Source: UBA7455 sp026713185
GTDB taxonomy: Bacteria > Pseudomonadota > Gammaproteobacteria > Pseudomonadales > Azotimanducaceae
Assembly (NCBI GenBank): GCA_963665785.1
Contig: OY762456.1
Location: 62,001 to 126,000, forward strand
Direction of reading: 5' to 3'
DNA: 64,000 bases
Part shown: positions 26,487-35,430 of the stretch, one piece after another
Numbering within the stretch: the first letter of the stretch is position 1
Layout: every line of letters starts with the position of its first letter
Position numbers and translations under genes: made by a program
Notes under the pieces: generated by a model
The model's input: the letters and a program-made list of their open reading frames with translations, nothing else
What the model was told of the DNA's origin: nothing
Database searches by the model: none

Positions 26487-28552
26487 AGGGTTATTTCATG
26501 CTGGAACCTGAGCGCGGAGTCTGCGACAGCCCGACGGACTGGGGATGGCCATTTTTGGGGTTGAACGGGTGGGGAACATGCGGGCTTGCGAAAGGCGGTC
26601 GGGCCTGTGGTCAATGCGCCGTTTTCCACTGTCGCTGGGATGCCGCGGGAGGCGCTTGGGCATGCTTGCGGTGGGCCGGCGGTACCTCAGTCCGGCAGGA
26701 GGATGGCGTCGAGGGCTTCCTTGCGCCGCATCATGAAGTGCAAGTTGGCTTCGGGGACATGGTGGAAGCCGCGATGGAAAACGATGGCCAGCACGATGTT
26801 GTTGAGCGTGGCGTTGTTGGCGGGGCCATGGCGGGCGCGGATGCGGCTGGCGTCCTCGCCGAGACTCACGTCGCGCCGATAGTGGTTGCCGTTCTCGATT
26901 TGCCAGTGGCCGCGGTTCCAGGCGAGCAACCGTTCGGGGTCCGCCCGGTCCTCTGGAACGGAGGTGATGCCGAAAGCGGTTTCTTCACTGGTTTCGCCGG
27001 TTTTCAGGTCGGTGCGCTCGCGGGTGACGCGGAACACTTGCTGAGCCTTGTCGAAGGCGAGCGTGCGCGGCGGTAGCGTTTGCACATCAATGCGTCGCGC
27101 GTCGATGCGCCCATGACCCTGCTCCGGTTCGGCGCCGTGATGCCGGACGGCCGCGGCGTTCCAGTCGAGGGTGGTGAGCGCCGCGAACGTCTCGGGGCAG
27201 TTGCCCTTGACGGCAAGCAGATAGTCGGCGCCGTGCGTCTCGATGATCGTCCGCTCGTTGTCTCGGGTGGTGTGCAGGGCGTCCAGGGTGATCAGGCAAC
27301 CGCGCACATCGACATCCTCCAGCAGCGCCTGGGTCGCGGCGACCTCACCCCCCTCGTCGCGGCAGCAGCGGCTCGCGAGCGGGTGACCGGCGTGGCTCAC
27401 CAGCGTTACCGTCTCGAAATGGGTGTCCTCGTTCGTATGGCGGTTGACGCCGCGGATGCGCTTGCCGTCCGCCGCCAGCGCCGGGATGGCCGCCGTCCCG
27501 GCGAACCGTGGCGCTGCCCACTTGCCGAGCACCGCCGCCAAGGCGTCCGGGTCGGTGTCCGCCACCACCCGACAGATCGTCGAGTCCGATGGCGCCACCC
27601 AGCGGCCCTCGGTCGGGTGGCGCCAAGCACCCAGCGCACGCAACGCCTCTTGGTCGAGCAGTTTCGCGAACCGTTCCGTCGCCGCCGGCCCACACAGCCC
27701 CGACAATCGCGCCAGGGCGCAAATGGCCAGCACTGTCTCCAGCCTGTGCTTCCTGCCTTGGCCGCGGCGGCAGTCCGGCAGCGCCGCGAACAACTCCCGT
27801 AGCGAGCGTAACTCCTGGCGCGAGTACGTCACCTGTGTCGCATGACAGGACCACTCCGGGCAATCCACCGGGTCCGCCAAACGTGCCCGCGCATCCGCAC
27901 GTAGTGGGCGCACGAACATCTCCTTGGGCACCTTGTGCGGGTCCGTGTAGGTGCCGTTGTGGCGTGCAAAGCCCTTGGTGCGGCCCACCCGCAGCCAGTT
28001 CGAGGCGTCGTAGGCACCGCCGTGGAAACGCGACGGGTCCACGAAGGTCTCGGCCAACTCCAACGGATGCCCATGCGTCGCCTCCCAGTCCGCGCTCAAG
28101 CGCCGCAGGCTGCACCCCAGCACCCGCGAGGCCAGGTTCCTGGTCCCCGCCGCTACCGGCAGCATCAAAAACCGCGTGTTGTTGCCGATCAGGTGCAAGC
28201 GCCGGAACTGCACCGACCGGTGCCAGCCCAGCCAGCGATCCCGCGGTGCGCACTTGAACGCTCCCGATTGCCAGCCCAACAGCGCCAGCCAGTGCCCGCG
28301 CCACACCGCGACGTGACGCAGCCCGCGGCCCGCGAACTGCCGAAACCCCAGGTAGTGGTGCCGCGCCATGAGATCGTCCCATCGTCGGCGCTCGTCCGGG
28401 CGCGCCAGCCGCACTTCCACCTCGCCCACGACCAACTGAGTCTTGTCGAATCCATCTGCCATGCCCCTTTATACACAAACCGACACCGAAAAGCCAGCCC
28501 CCGCTGTCGCCATCCTGAAATCAACACCATGCGGCTAGCGTGAAATAGCCCT
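26487..28552 (-). mobile_element. ISAs1-type insertion sequence with DruA-like/DDE transposase
   Basis: Ends are imperfect inverted repeats: agggttatttcatgct at the left and, reading inward from the right, agggctatttcacgct (14 of 16 match). An 11-bp duplication attcagtgggt flanks it (one extra base lies between the right end and the repeat). The pre-insertion sequence is visible intact at 1999-2131. The element is ~2.07 kb, carries one gene, and is visibly more GC-rich than its surroundings, which suggests recent arrival from a high-GC donor. Confidence 0.85.
26687..28462 (-). CDS. ISAs1-family transposase with N-terminal DruA/DUF4338-like domain
   Basis: 591 residues. Residues ~10-215 (WDDLMARHHYLGFRQFAGRG, CSLRRLSADWEATHGHPLEL, ETFVDPSRFHGGAYDASNWL, RVGRTKGFAR) resemble DUF4338, the DruA domain of Druantia defence systems, known also on transposases. 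The rest is an ISAs1-type DDE transposase: RELFAALPDCRRGQGRKHRL, IPALAADGKRIRG, LITLDALHTTRDNERTIIE (catalytic Asp), YLLAVKGNCPETF, and HWQIENGNHYRRDVSLGEDA (catalytic Glu). The frame is intact. The fusion length (~200 aa longer than plain ISAs1 transposases) is itself evidence of the extra domain. Starts ATG at 28462. Confidence 0.85.
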   Translation of the reverse strand: MADGFDKTQLVVGEVEVRLARPDERRRWDDLMARHHYLGFRQFAGRGLRHVAVWRGHWLALLGWQSGAFKCAPRDRWLGWHRSVQFRRLHLIGNNTRFLMLPVAAGTRNLASRVLGCSLRRLSADWEATHGHPLELAETFVDPSRFHGGAYDASNWLRVGRTKGFARHNGTYTDPHKVPKEMFVRPLRADARARLADPVDCPEWSCHATQVTYSRQELRSLRELFAALPDCRRGQGRKHRLETVLAICALARLSGLCGPAATERFAKLLDQEALRALGAWRHPTEGRWVAPSDSTICRVVADTDPDALAAVLGKWAAPRFAGTAAIPALAADGKRIRGVNRHTNEDTHFETVTLVSHAGHPLASRCCRDEGGEVAATQALLEDVDVRGCLITLDALHTTRDNERTIIETHGADYLLAVKGNCPETFAALTTLDWNAAAVRHHGAEPEQGHGRIDARRIDVQTLPPRTLAFDKAQQVFRVTRERTDLKTGETSEETAFGITSVPEDRADPERLLAWNRGHWQIENGNHYRRDVSLGEDASRIRARHGPANNATLNNIVLAIVFHRGFHHVPEANLHFMMRRKEALDAILLPD

Positions 28553-28553
28553 G

Positions 28554-28641
28554 ATTCAGTGGGTGTCGGTAACGTTTTCAGCACGTCGTTGGGAATACTT
28601 GACACCTGATGGCATTCTTCGGTTTGTTTTTCCTATTCGCA
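28554..28641. repeat. 133-bp repeat, copy B, right part (after the IS)
   Basis: Matches 2044-2131 with one visible difference (cattcttcgg here, cattctccgg there). It begins with the duplicated attcagtgggt and ends by covering the stop codon of an IS91-type transposase remnant on the minus strand. Confidence 0.85.
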
Positions 28642-28740
28642 GCAGTCGCAGGGTAAAGTGGTGGTGGTTGCTTCGATGTGATCGAGGACCTTTTGGATTA
28701 TGTCTGGGTCAATAATGTCAGCGAGGAGCGGTGGACGGGA
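28633..28740 (-). pseudogene. IS91-family transposase C-terminal remnant
   Basis: About 33 codons ending at a TAG at 28633: IIDPDIIQKVLDHIEATTTT then LPCDCCE. This is the conserved end of IS91-type transposases, diverged from the copy at 150-275. The 133-bp repeat lies directly downstream, which identifies that repeat as the terminal region of this element lineage. Upstream is the toxin-antitoxin pair. Confidence 0.65.
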
Positions 28741-28761
28741 CACTCCCATAAACAAGCGCTT

Positions 28762-29058
28762 TTAATTCGCTGTCGGCCACTGCTGGGCGTCATGGAGAAC
28801 ACGCAAGATTTCAATGCAATTCGTACTGATATTCTCTCGATAGATCACGATAAACGGTACACCATCAATCACCAGTTCTCGTGTATTTTTCAATCTGCCT
28901 TGGCGACCGGCTCTGGGGTGATCAGGTAGGATTAGATGCACACTATCGATGATGTTCATCACAACATCGATAGCAACGATGGGACTGTTTTCTTGGGTAA
29001 TATGGACTTCGATTTTATCTAAATCGATTTCTGCAAGGTCAGTCCATTTGAGCTGCAC
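28762..29058 (-). CDS. RelE/ParE-family toxin
   Basis: 98 residues from a GTG at 29058 (VQLKWTDLAEIDLDKIEVHI), chosen because GGGAGA lies just upstream and it overlaps the antitoxin stop by ~20 bp, the usual arrangement. ParE-like signature: LILPDHPRAGRQGRLKNTRELVI and VPFIVIYREN, ending IEILRVLHDAQQWP. Such toxins poison gyrase (ParE) or cleave mRNA (RelE); the length and LKNTRELVI favour the ParE-like branch. Probably functional as a stability module. Confidence 0.85.
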   Translation of the reverse strand: MQLKWTDLAEIDLDKIEVHITQENSPIVAIDVVMNIIDSVHLILPDHPRAGRQGRLKNTRELVIDGVPFIVIYRENISTNCIEILRVLHDAQQWPTAN

Positions 29059-29287
29059 GCTTTGTCTCCCATTTAGCTTTAACATCTGCATGGTCGATCA
29101 AGCGCCCTTCATCAGCGGCTTTCACGCCTTTTTCTACTTCACGGATAAACCACTCTTCGCGGGCTACATATTGCTTGATAGCTTCTGCCATCAACCATGC
29201 GCGGGGTCTATCCATCGCTTCGGCCATCTGGCCTACACGAGTTAAGGTTTCGTCATCTAATCTCACTGAGGTAGCTTTTAGGGACAT
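29039..29287 (-). CDS. Ribbon-helix-helix antitoxin (CopG/ParD-like)
   Basis: 82 residues from the ATG at 29287, with GGAGA upstream. An N-terminal ribbon-helix-helix domain (ATSVRLDDETLTRVGQMAEA, RPRAWLMAEAIKQYV) is followed by a toxin-binding tail, WFIREVEKGVKAADEGRLID. It should bind and neutralise the toxin encoded downstream and repress the shared promoter. The frame extends upstream to 29398 but that part is not RHH sequence. Confidence 0.88.
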   Translation of the reverse strand: MSLKATSVRLDDETLTRVGQMAEAMDRPRAWLMAEAIKQYVAREEWFIREVEKGVKAADEGRLIDHADVKAKWETKRAAQMD

Positions 29288-29382
29288 AGTGATTCTCCAA
29301 GGTTCTCTTAGAACCTCAAGTATAGATGGTCTAGCTTTCAATGTCTTCCCTGGAAGAGTGCCTTGGTAGATTTTTGTCATCG

Positions 29383-29577
29383 CTTTCTCACCAACCAACC
29401 AGAGTGCGGGAGCGAGGTATGCGGAAGTTCAAGTCTATAAATCATGCGCAGCGATTTCCGAGCATTCATGCCGAGGTCTGCAATCTATTCAATCTGGGTC
29501 GACATTTTCTATCTGCTAAGAACTACCGGTATTTTCGAGAGAGATCCTTTGCGTGCTGGGAAAGTGTTACAGCCTAA
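29383..29577 (+). pseudogene. IS6-family transposase C-terminal fragment
   Basis: About 64 residues, PTRVRERGMRKFKSINHAQR then FPSIHAEVCNLFNLGRHFLS and YFRERSFACWESVTA, match the C-terminus of IS6-family DDE transposases (consensus around RPTRERERAMRGFKSPGHAQ). The catalytic domain is missing; the start of the match is near 29383. Confidence 0.7.
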
Positions 29578-29652
29578 GAAAGTATAGCCTCGTACTTCTT
29601 GAGGTCTTGAGTAGTTAACTTGTCGATACCGTCTCAAGTAATCACCGGTTAC

Positions 29653-29800
29653 TCAGATCAACTTAATACCAAGCCGTTTTATCTTGTTATACAGCGTGCG
29701 TTCGGTGATGGCTAGCTCTAGCGCTGTGGTTCGGCGTTTAAAATTGTTTCTCTGCAGGCTCACCGTGGATGCTGTTTTCCGCTGTATGGCGCTGATAGTG
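29653..29800 (-). pseudogene. Fis-type helix-turn-helix fragment of a sigma-54 activator
   Basis: Reading leftwards to a stop at 29653, the frame encodes RNNFKRRTTALELAITERTL then YNKIKRLGIKLI, the C-terminal HTH of NtrC-family activators. The AAA+ domain is not next to it. It complements the activator fragment at 288-860, which lacks precisely this part; common origin is speculative. The 238 bases to the next gene stop (30039) show nothing recognisable. Confidence 0.55.
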
Positions 29801-30038
29801 TGTGTCTTCACATCACACCAACAGCATCATCCGATATTTCCAGATGACTCAAAGATGTAGAATTTGGCCGCGCAGTAGACAAATTTTTTGCCAAGCAGGA
29901 TTTATTAGCAGTCTCGTGAGCAGCCAGAATATAGGCAATCGTACCTCGTGAAGTAACCGGCGACATAAATTACCGGCGTTAAGTTGTAACTTTAACAACA
30001 CACCTGAATACGGGAGAGCAGGATCGATTCCCGGGATC

Positions 30039-31058
30039 TCAACTTTCCAGCAGACTGAGTGTTGATTCGGCTCGTCGCTGCACACTTTCTTTCTTTTCCT
30101 CCAGGTCGATGGCCTGGTCGTCCCCCATTGCCCCCACCAGATACCTTTTGTAGACGCCCTGATTTATGGCCGCCAGTCGCCAATGCGAAAATGCACGGTA
30201 GTAATTGATGTGTGTCAGGTCCCTTCCGGTGGTTGCTGTGTAGACATCGCAGATTTTATCCCGTGACCAGAATCCACCGGTACCCGTGACCTGCAGTTCA
30301 CTGTTGGGATCCCCCGGCTCCGCCCAGTTGTTGAGCAGATATCCAAGGTCTGCCAGCGGATCTCCCAGGGTGCAGAGTTCCCAGTCCAGAACTGCCTGGA
30401 TGCATCCATCTGCAACCAGCATATTACCCAGCCGGTAATCGCCGTGTACGACAGTAGCGCCTATCTGTTCCGGCATCCGCTCCTTCAACAGTGCTGCAGA
30501 CTCGTCCATCTCGGGGACTTCGTGTGTTTTGGTGGCCTCCCACTGTTGGGTCCAACGTTTGAGTTGCCTGGCCAGGTAGGCTTCTTTCCGCGCCAGACTA
30601 TCCAGTCCCACATCATTGAGATCAGTGAGATGAAGATCGGTCAGCACTTTGACCACGTGTTCACTCAGACGCGCACGATCTTCCATGGAAAGCGTTCGAG
30701 CATGTACCACATCATGCAGAACCAGTCCCTCTACAAAGCCCATCAGATAGAACGGTGCACCATTGATCCGGATATCCTCGCACAGACCATGGATTGGCGC
30801 GACAGGAACCAGGCTCTTGTTCATGGCGGATACAATTCGATGCTCTCGCACCATGTCGTGAGCACTTTCCAGCACGTTTCCCAACGGTGGTCGACGCAGC
30901 ACGTACGCGGCGCCTGCCTGATCAACACACTTGTATGACAGGTTTGAATGACCCCCGGTGATCAGGGAAAACGTCAGGGGAGGCTTGAGGTCCGGCAACC
31001 TGTTGAGCATCCATGCCGTTACTTTCCTGTTGTCGATACCAGCATCTTCTTTCAACAT
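30039..31058 (-). CDS. Aminoglycoside-phosphotransferase-fold kinase (ACAD10-like)
   Basis: 339 residues from the ATG at 31058, with GGAGA upstream. APH fold: the N-lobe LITGGHSNLSYKCVDQAGAA and YVLRRPPLG, the catalytic loop VHGDYRLGNMLV and the metal-binding VLDWELCTLGDPLADLGYLL. These features match the phosphotransferase family related to human ACAD10/11 N-termini, which phosphorylate hydroxyacyl-CoAs, rather than antibiotic-resistance enzymes. The start codon follows the TonB-receptor stop by 2 bp, implying translational coupling with the FecIR-receptor genes. Its real substrate is unknown. Confidence 0.82.
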   Translation of the reverse strand: MLKEDAGIDNRKVTAWMLNRLPDLKPPLTFSLITGGHSNLSYKCVDQAGAAYVLRRPPLGNVLESAHDMVREHRIVSAMNKSLVPVAPIHGLCEDIRINGAPFYLMGFVEGLVLHDVVHARTLSMEDRARLSEHVVKVLTDLHLTDLNDVGLDSLARKEAYLARQLKRWTQQWEATKTHEVPEMDESAALLKERMPEQIGATVVHGDYRLGNMLVADGCIQAVLDWELCTLGDPLADLGYLLNNWAEPGDPNSELQVTGTGGFWSRDKICDVYTATTGRDLTHINYYRAFSHWRLAAINQGVYKRYLVGAMGDDQAIDLEEKKESVQRRAESTLSLLES

Positions 31059-31060
31059 GG

Positions 31061-34000
31061 CTACAGTCTCCAGCGTACACCGGCCTGGAATCGACGGCCG
31101 GCGTGGGAAGCCTGCACGATGTGCTCCATCGTGCTGGATCCCAGCAGGTTGTAGTAGTACACATTCTCGTCGGTCAGGTTGATGCCTTCCAGCATAATCG
31201 AGAAGTTGTCGCTCACTGCATAACTGAAGGACACATCCCATTGATCATACGCGTCGACAAACTTGGGATGTCCCTGGCCATCGGCAATGGAATCATTGAA
31301 ATCATCCCGGTAGTTGTAGGATACGCGACCACTCCACGGACCCTTCTCGTAAAACACGGTGAAGTTGATCGTGTTTTCGGACAATCCCTGAATACCGTAG
31401 GCCGCACCCGTTAGCTCGTTCAAGAAGTCCGTTCCGGAATTGATGTACGTATAGTTGGTGATTATGCCGAGACCATCCCATGGCGCCGGGAGCAGATCCG
31501 CAAACGTGTGCTGAAACGCCAGTTCAATACCCACCAGGTCCGAATCCCCGGTGTTCAGTGGTCTGAAGGCAATCAACACAAGGGGTTGGTTGGTCTCAGG
31601 ATCGATGATACCGGGCCATGGGGTTGGGGTTTGTTCCTGCTGAACGAACCCTTCGATCTCCTTGGTAAAAAGGCCAACCGAGGCAATCGAGTAGTCGTCA
31701 AAATACCATTCCACCGCCAGGTCGAACTGCACCGCGGTGGTCGGGTCCAGCGTGCCGTTGCCGCCACGCATGGTACGATTCCTCGCCTGAACGGTTAGTC
31801 GCGGACTCAGGTCAAGAAACCTTGGGCGAGTCATCACTTTTGCTGCCGCAACCCGCACGACGATGTCGTCTGTGGGATCGAATCGTAGATTCAGGGAGGG
31901 CAATGTCTCCGTGTACTCATGGGCGATTTCGGTAAACGCAGGTGCGGAAGTAATGATCTGAGGCGACGATGGGTCGCTATAGTCGATATGGACGGGTTCC
32001 GTGATTTCCCCAATCGATCCGGTGTTGTTGTCCACATGGCGTACGCCGAAGTTACCGGTATACGGCGTATTGCCGAGTACACCAGCAAACGTCACCATGG
32101 CATAAATAGCGTTGCCATCGTCGTCGTGATTGAGGTCTTCGTTAAAAGGCAGGCTAAAGTCCGGGAAGTTGGCCTGGGACTCCGCCGTATGCATCTGCCA
32201 GGGCTGAAGTGCCGATACCGGGACGGTTTCAAGGGCATTCGCCAGAAAGTCAAGGTTTGGGGCAGGAGTGTTCGCCGGGAAATTCATACCAAGTCCGGAG
32301 AGGAAGTCTCCCTCTGCCGGGTGCGCAACGCCACCGCCGTGTGCTGTTATCGGTTGCCCCCGCCAGGTGGTGGTGCCCAGATATCGAGACCTGTCACGGC
32401 GATCCTGCCGGTACGTTCTGGCGCCAATCTGGATCGTATCCAGCCAGTCCCCGTCAAACTCATAAGTGACATCCACTCGCCATTGAGTACTCCGATCATC
32501 GACTAAATGGCCTGCTTTCGTCGACCAGACGACGTGATACCAATCGGGGTCAGTTATTGGGTCTGTCGAGGTTATCGACGGCAATCTGCCTGAACCGTAC
32601 TTCTCCCAGGTCATCTGCGTGAGGGTGTTTCGCATCAGAGCACCCGAAAGGAATATGGGCGCTTCCGTGTCAGAGACCGACGCATCGAAGTTGACGGCAA
32701 GGTGATCAGTAGCCTGCAACTTCAGATTGACACCGAGATTCAGGTTTTCCGCTTCGACCGTCTCTTTCTGGTTCGAAAGGAATAAACCCGCCGTGGTAGA
32801 TATCCTGGTGAATATGGTCTCACCGTTGTCTTCCATGAACTCTGCTTCGGTGATCCTTCCATTCCCCTGGCGGACACGGTAGTCCCGCCAGTAATCCTCC
32901 TCCTGCGTCGTGTTGTCGGTATACAGCAGATCGACTGTCAGATCGACTTTATCCGACGGTTGCCATTGCAGAGAAGAAGAGATATTCAGGCGATCACGGT
33001 CTGTGGTATGCAATTCAGCATTGAGCTGCTGCGGGTAATAACCGCTGCCTACTTCCACGCCGTCGACGTTGACTGTTCTGAAAACATGCGACCATCCCTG
33101 CATGTTGTCTGTCCGAAAGACTCGATTGTCCCACTGTGCTGACATCATGAAACCGAGGTTATCGGATAACACGTCGCTGTACATGGCGAATACGCCGGGA
33201 GCAGTGTGGTCCGCCAGCTCATTTCGCGTGGCGTCGACAGAGAAGGCAGCGTGCCGCTTGCCCAGTTCAAGGGGTCGGCGCGGCTGGATGTCGACGAAAC
33301 CCCCGAGGCCGCCCTCGACGTGATCCGCCCGTGGCGACTTATGGACCTCCACGGCCTGCACCAGCCCGGACTGGAATGCGTAGAAGCCGACCGCGCGTGA
33401 CTTGGTGTTGTTTGAACCCATGCCGTCGAAGTCTCCCGGGGCGATGTTGGATGCCGAAACACGCCCATGGACCGTGGTCTGCACGAATTGTGGACCGAGT
33501 CCGCGAACGCTGACAAACGCGCCCTCGCCTGACTTGCGGTCGATGGCGACGCCGCTGATCCGTTGCAGGGATTCGGCCAGGTTCTGATCCGGAAACGCGC
33601 CGATATCTTCCGCGGTAATGGCGTCGACAAAGTGGTCGGCATTTCTTTTCCGGTCCAGTGACTGTTGCATGCTGCCGCGGATACCCGTGACAACGATTTC
33701 TTCCATCACTTGCGATTCTTCGTCCGATTTTGCAATCGCTGTGCCTGAAGAAGCTGTACTGCCAGAAAATGCTGCGGCAAATCCAGTTACGAAACGCTGA
33801 AATACGTTCTTCGATTCAGGTATTAACTCGTCGGATATCTCCCCTTTAGCGACACTGATCTGGTTTCCTACCAGGATGGTATCAAGGTCGTTGATGCGGT
33901 AGCTTATGTCAGTGTCGGCCAACAGTTGTTCCAGTGCCGAAACCGGATGGTAGTTGCCGGAGATTCCAGAGGTGAACCTGGCGGTAAGTTCTTCTTCAAC

Positions 34001-34183
34001 AAAGAAGATTTCCTTGCCGCTCTGCAGTGCAAACTCGTTGAGCGCGCTGCCAAGATCCTGTGCTTCAATGTGGAATTGAACCGTACCGTCCGGCTCGCTG
34101 GCCAGGACATTGACAGATCCACCCAAAATCACCAGGATCATTACGAGCGTTGACGTGAACTTGTTAATTCCTGAAGCAACCAA
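31061..34183 (-). CDS. TonB-dependent transducer with N-terminal STN domain
   Basis: 1040 residues. After a signal peptide come an STN signalling domain (VQFHIEAQDLGSALNEFALQ, LLADTDISYRIND), a linker, a TonB-type box region EEIVVTGIRGSMQQSLDRKR, the plug (FPDQNLAESLQRISGVAIDR, AFVSVRGLGPQFVQTTVHGR) and a large beta-barrel ending GRRFQAGVRWRL. The STN domain contacts FecR in the periplasm and passes the ligand signal to the FecI-type sigma factor; both genes lie directly upstream. The GIRGSMQQSL/plug type is common among receptors for carbohydrates or complex organic ligands in aquatic bacteria; the ligand is not readable from sequence. Confidence 0.93.
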   Translation of the reverse strand: MVASGINKFTSTLVMILVILGGSVNVLASEPDGTVQFHIEAQDLGSALNEFALQSGKEIFFVEEELTARFTSGISGNYHPVSALEQLLADTDISYRINDLDTILVGNQISVAKGEISDELIPESKNVFQRFVTGFAAAFSGSTASSGTAIAKSDEESQVMEEIVVTGIRGSMQQSLDRKRNADHFVDAITAEDIGAFPDQNLAESLQRISGVAIDRKSGEGAFVSVRGLGPQFVQTTVHGRVSASNIAPGDFDGMGSNNTKSRAVGFYAFQSGLVQAVEVHKSPRADHVEGGLGGFVDIQPRRPLELGKRHAAFSVDATRNELADHTAPGVFAMYSDVLSDNLGFMMSAQWDNRVFRTDNMQGWSHVFRTVNVDGVEVGSGYYPQQLNAELHTTDRDRLNISSSLQWQPSDKVDLTVDLLYTDNTTQEEDYWRDYRVRQGNGRITEAEFMEDNGETIFTRISTTAGLFLSNQKETVEAENLNLGVNLKLQATDHLAVNFDASVSDTEAPIFLSGALMRNTLTQMTWEKYGSGRLPSITSTDPITDPDWYHVVWSTKAGHLVDDRSTQWRVDVTYEFDGDWLDTIQIGARTYRQDRRDRSRYLGTTTWRGQPITAHGGGVAHPAEGDFLSGLGMNFPANTPAPNLDFLANALETVPVSALQPWQMHTAESQANFPDFSLPFNEDLNHDDDGNAIYAMVTFAGVLGNTPYTGNFGVRHVDNNTGSIGEITEPVHIDYSDPSSPQIITSAPAFTEIAHEYTETLPSLNLRFDPTDDIVVRVAAAKVMTRPRFLDLSPRLTVQARNRTMRGGNGTLDPTTAVQFDLAVEWYFDDYSIASVGLFTKEIEGFVQQEQTPTPWPGIIDPETNQPLVLIAFRPLNTGDSDLVGIELAFQHTFADLLPAPWDGLGIITNYTYINSGTDFLNELTGAAYGIQGLSENTINFTVFYEKGPWSGRVSYNYRDDFNDSIADGQGHPKFVDAYDQWDVSFSYAVSDNFSIMLEGINLTDENVYYYNLLGSSTMEHIVQASHAGRRFQAGVRWRL

Positions 34184-34310
34184 GGCTTCTCATTCCCCCG
34201 ATTTCACCGTAACTCACATTCCGGATTAAGGAGATCGGTACTGCTTTGATTCTTTAAGACTCAGATGAACAGTTGAATCGAAACAGTAGACGTGAGTAAT
34301 CCGGACTTTC

Positions 34311-35429
34311 TCACCTCTGATCCAGTTCGTCATTGATGGGATCTTTGTCCCACCATTGCAACTCCGTTTGATTAAGGGCGATGCGCTCACCCTTGAGCGG
34401 ATAGAACGTCTCCAGCGCCGTTACAAACGCCGCCGTGCTGCCGGTTCTGAAAACGCCACTTACCCGGAGGGTCTCAAGTCGCTCATCCTCCGAAATGAAT
34501 AATTGTTTAGTACTGTAACGATTGATCTCCTTCACCGCATCGCGCAGGGGATCGTCTCGAAAAACCAGACGGCCTTCCCGCCAACCGACAACCTGCTCCA
34601 GGTCTGCCTTGACCACCGTCGGCGGCTCATGTTGTCTGACAATCAACTGTTCACCCGCCTTGAGGTCAGTTCGAGTGGGAGTCTCGTTTGTTGTCGAGGT
34701 CTCAGGTATCGTTGAATTCACCATGTCAATGTTCGCGACCTTTTCAACAACTTCATCCACAGTCACCTCACCCTCCACCAGAGTGACCTGCACACCAAGT
34801 TCGGTGTCAAGCCTGACATCAAATGCCGTACCCAGCGCCACTATACGGTGGTCACCGGCCAGCACCTCGAATGGGCGCGGATCCTTATTGACTTCAAAGT
34901 GGGCCTGACCTCTCAGGAGTTCCAGTTGTCGAACATCGGAATTTTCGTTAAATCGCAACTCGATAAGTGAATTGGTATTCAGGGTAACAATTGAGTCATC
35001 AGGCAACGTGACCGTGGAACGCTCACCCACTACTGTCTCGATTATGTTTGCATCCGCCAATACCGGCTGATCGACTTGGGGTCCTACGGCAGTCTGCAGG
35101 TAGAGCACGACACCCACCAGCAAGCTGCATGCCGCTGCCAACCCGACAGTGGCGTAACGGATCAATGATCTGTGCTGCTTCCCCGATTCCTCAAATACCT
35201 GTTCTCCGAGCGCCGACAACTCGACACTTCCCAGGTGCCGGTCGACGTTAGCCAGCACCCGTTGTGCCTGGGCAAATGCTTTTGCATGCTCAGGTTTCTC
35301 GACTCGCCACGCCTCAAACGCGGCTCTGTCAGCCGGCCTGCAACCCGGTGAATCGAGTCGCATTACCCAGTATCCCGCAGCCTCCGCAGCATCTTTTGAT
35401 ACATTGTTACCTGCCTTGACCAGTTTCAT
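34311..35429 (-). CDS. FecR-type anti-sigma/sigma-regulator
   Basis: 372 residues. The cytoplasmic N-terminus (AAGYWVMRLDSPGCRPADRA, EKPEHAKAFAQAQRVLA) is the DUF4880-type sigma-binding region. One membrane helix lies at about residues 91-110 (YATVGLAAACSLLVGVVLYL). The periplasmic FecR domain includes VGERSTVTLPDDSIVTLNTN, VLAGDHRIVALGTAFDVRL and VTLVEGEVTV, then a C-terminal STN-like region, VVGWREGRLVFRDDPLRDAV. Start codon is 1-2 bases after the sigma gene stop. It relays receptor occupancy to the sigma factor. Confidence 0.92.
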   Translation of the reverse strand: MKLVKAGNNVSKDAAEAAGYWVMRLDSPGCRPADRAAFEAWRVEKPEHAKAFAQAQRVLANVDRHLGSVELSALGEQVFEESGKQHRSLIRYATVGLAAACSLLVGVVLYLQTAVGPQVDQPVLADANIIETVVGERSTVTLPDDSIVTLNTNSLIELRFNENSDVRQLELLRGQAHFEVNKDPRPFEVLAGDHRIVALGTAFDVRLDTELGVQVTLVEGEVTVDEVVEKVANIDMVNSTIPETSTTNETPTRTDLKAGEQLIVRQHEPPTVVKADLEQVVGWREGRLVFRDDPLRDAVKEINRYSTKQLFISEDERLETLRVSGVFRTGSTAAFVTALETFYPLKGERIALNQTELQWWDKDPINDELDQR

Positions 35430-35430
35430 C

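Noticed and set aside
26687..28462. Druantia defence system
   Set aside because: Only a DruA-like domain fused to a transposase is present; no DruE helicase or other Druantia genes are nearby.
27345..28478. Long overlapping frames on both strands within the ISAs1 element (up to 377 codons)
   Set aside because: High GC content removes stop codons; none has recognisable protein features, while the 591-codon frame matches a known transposase.
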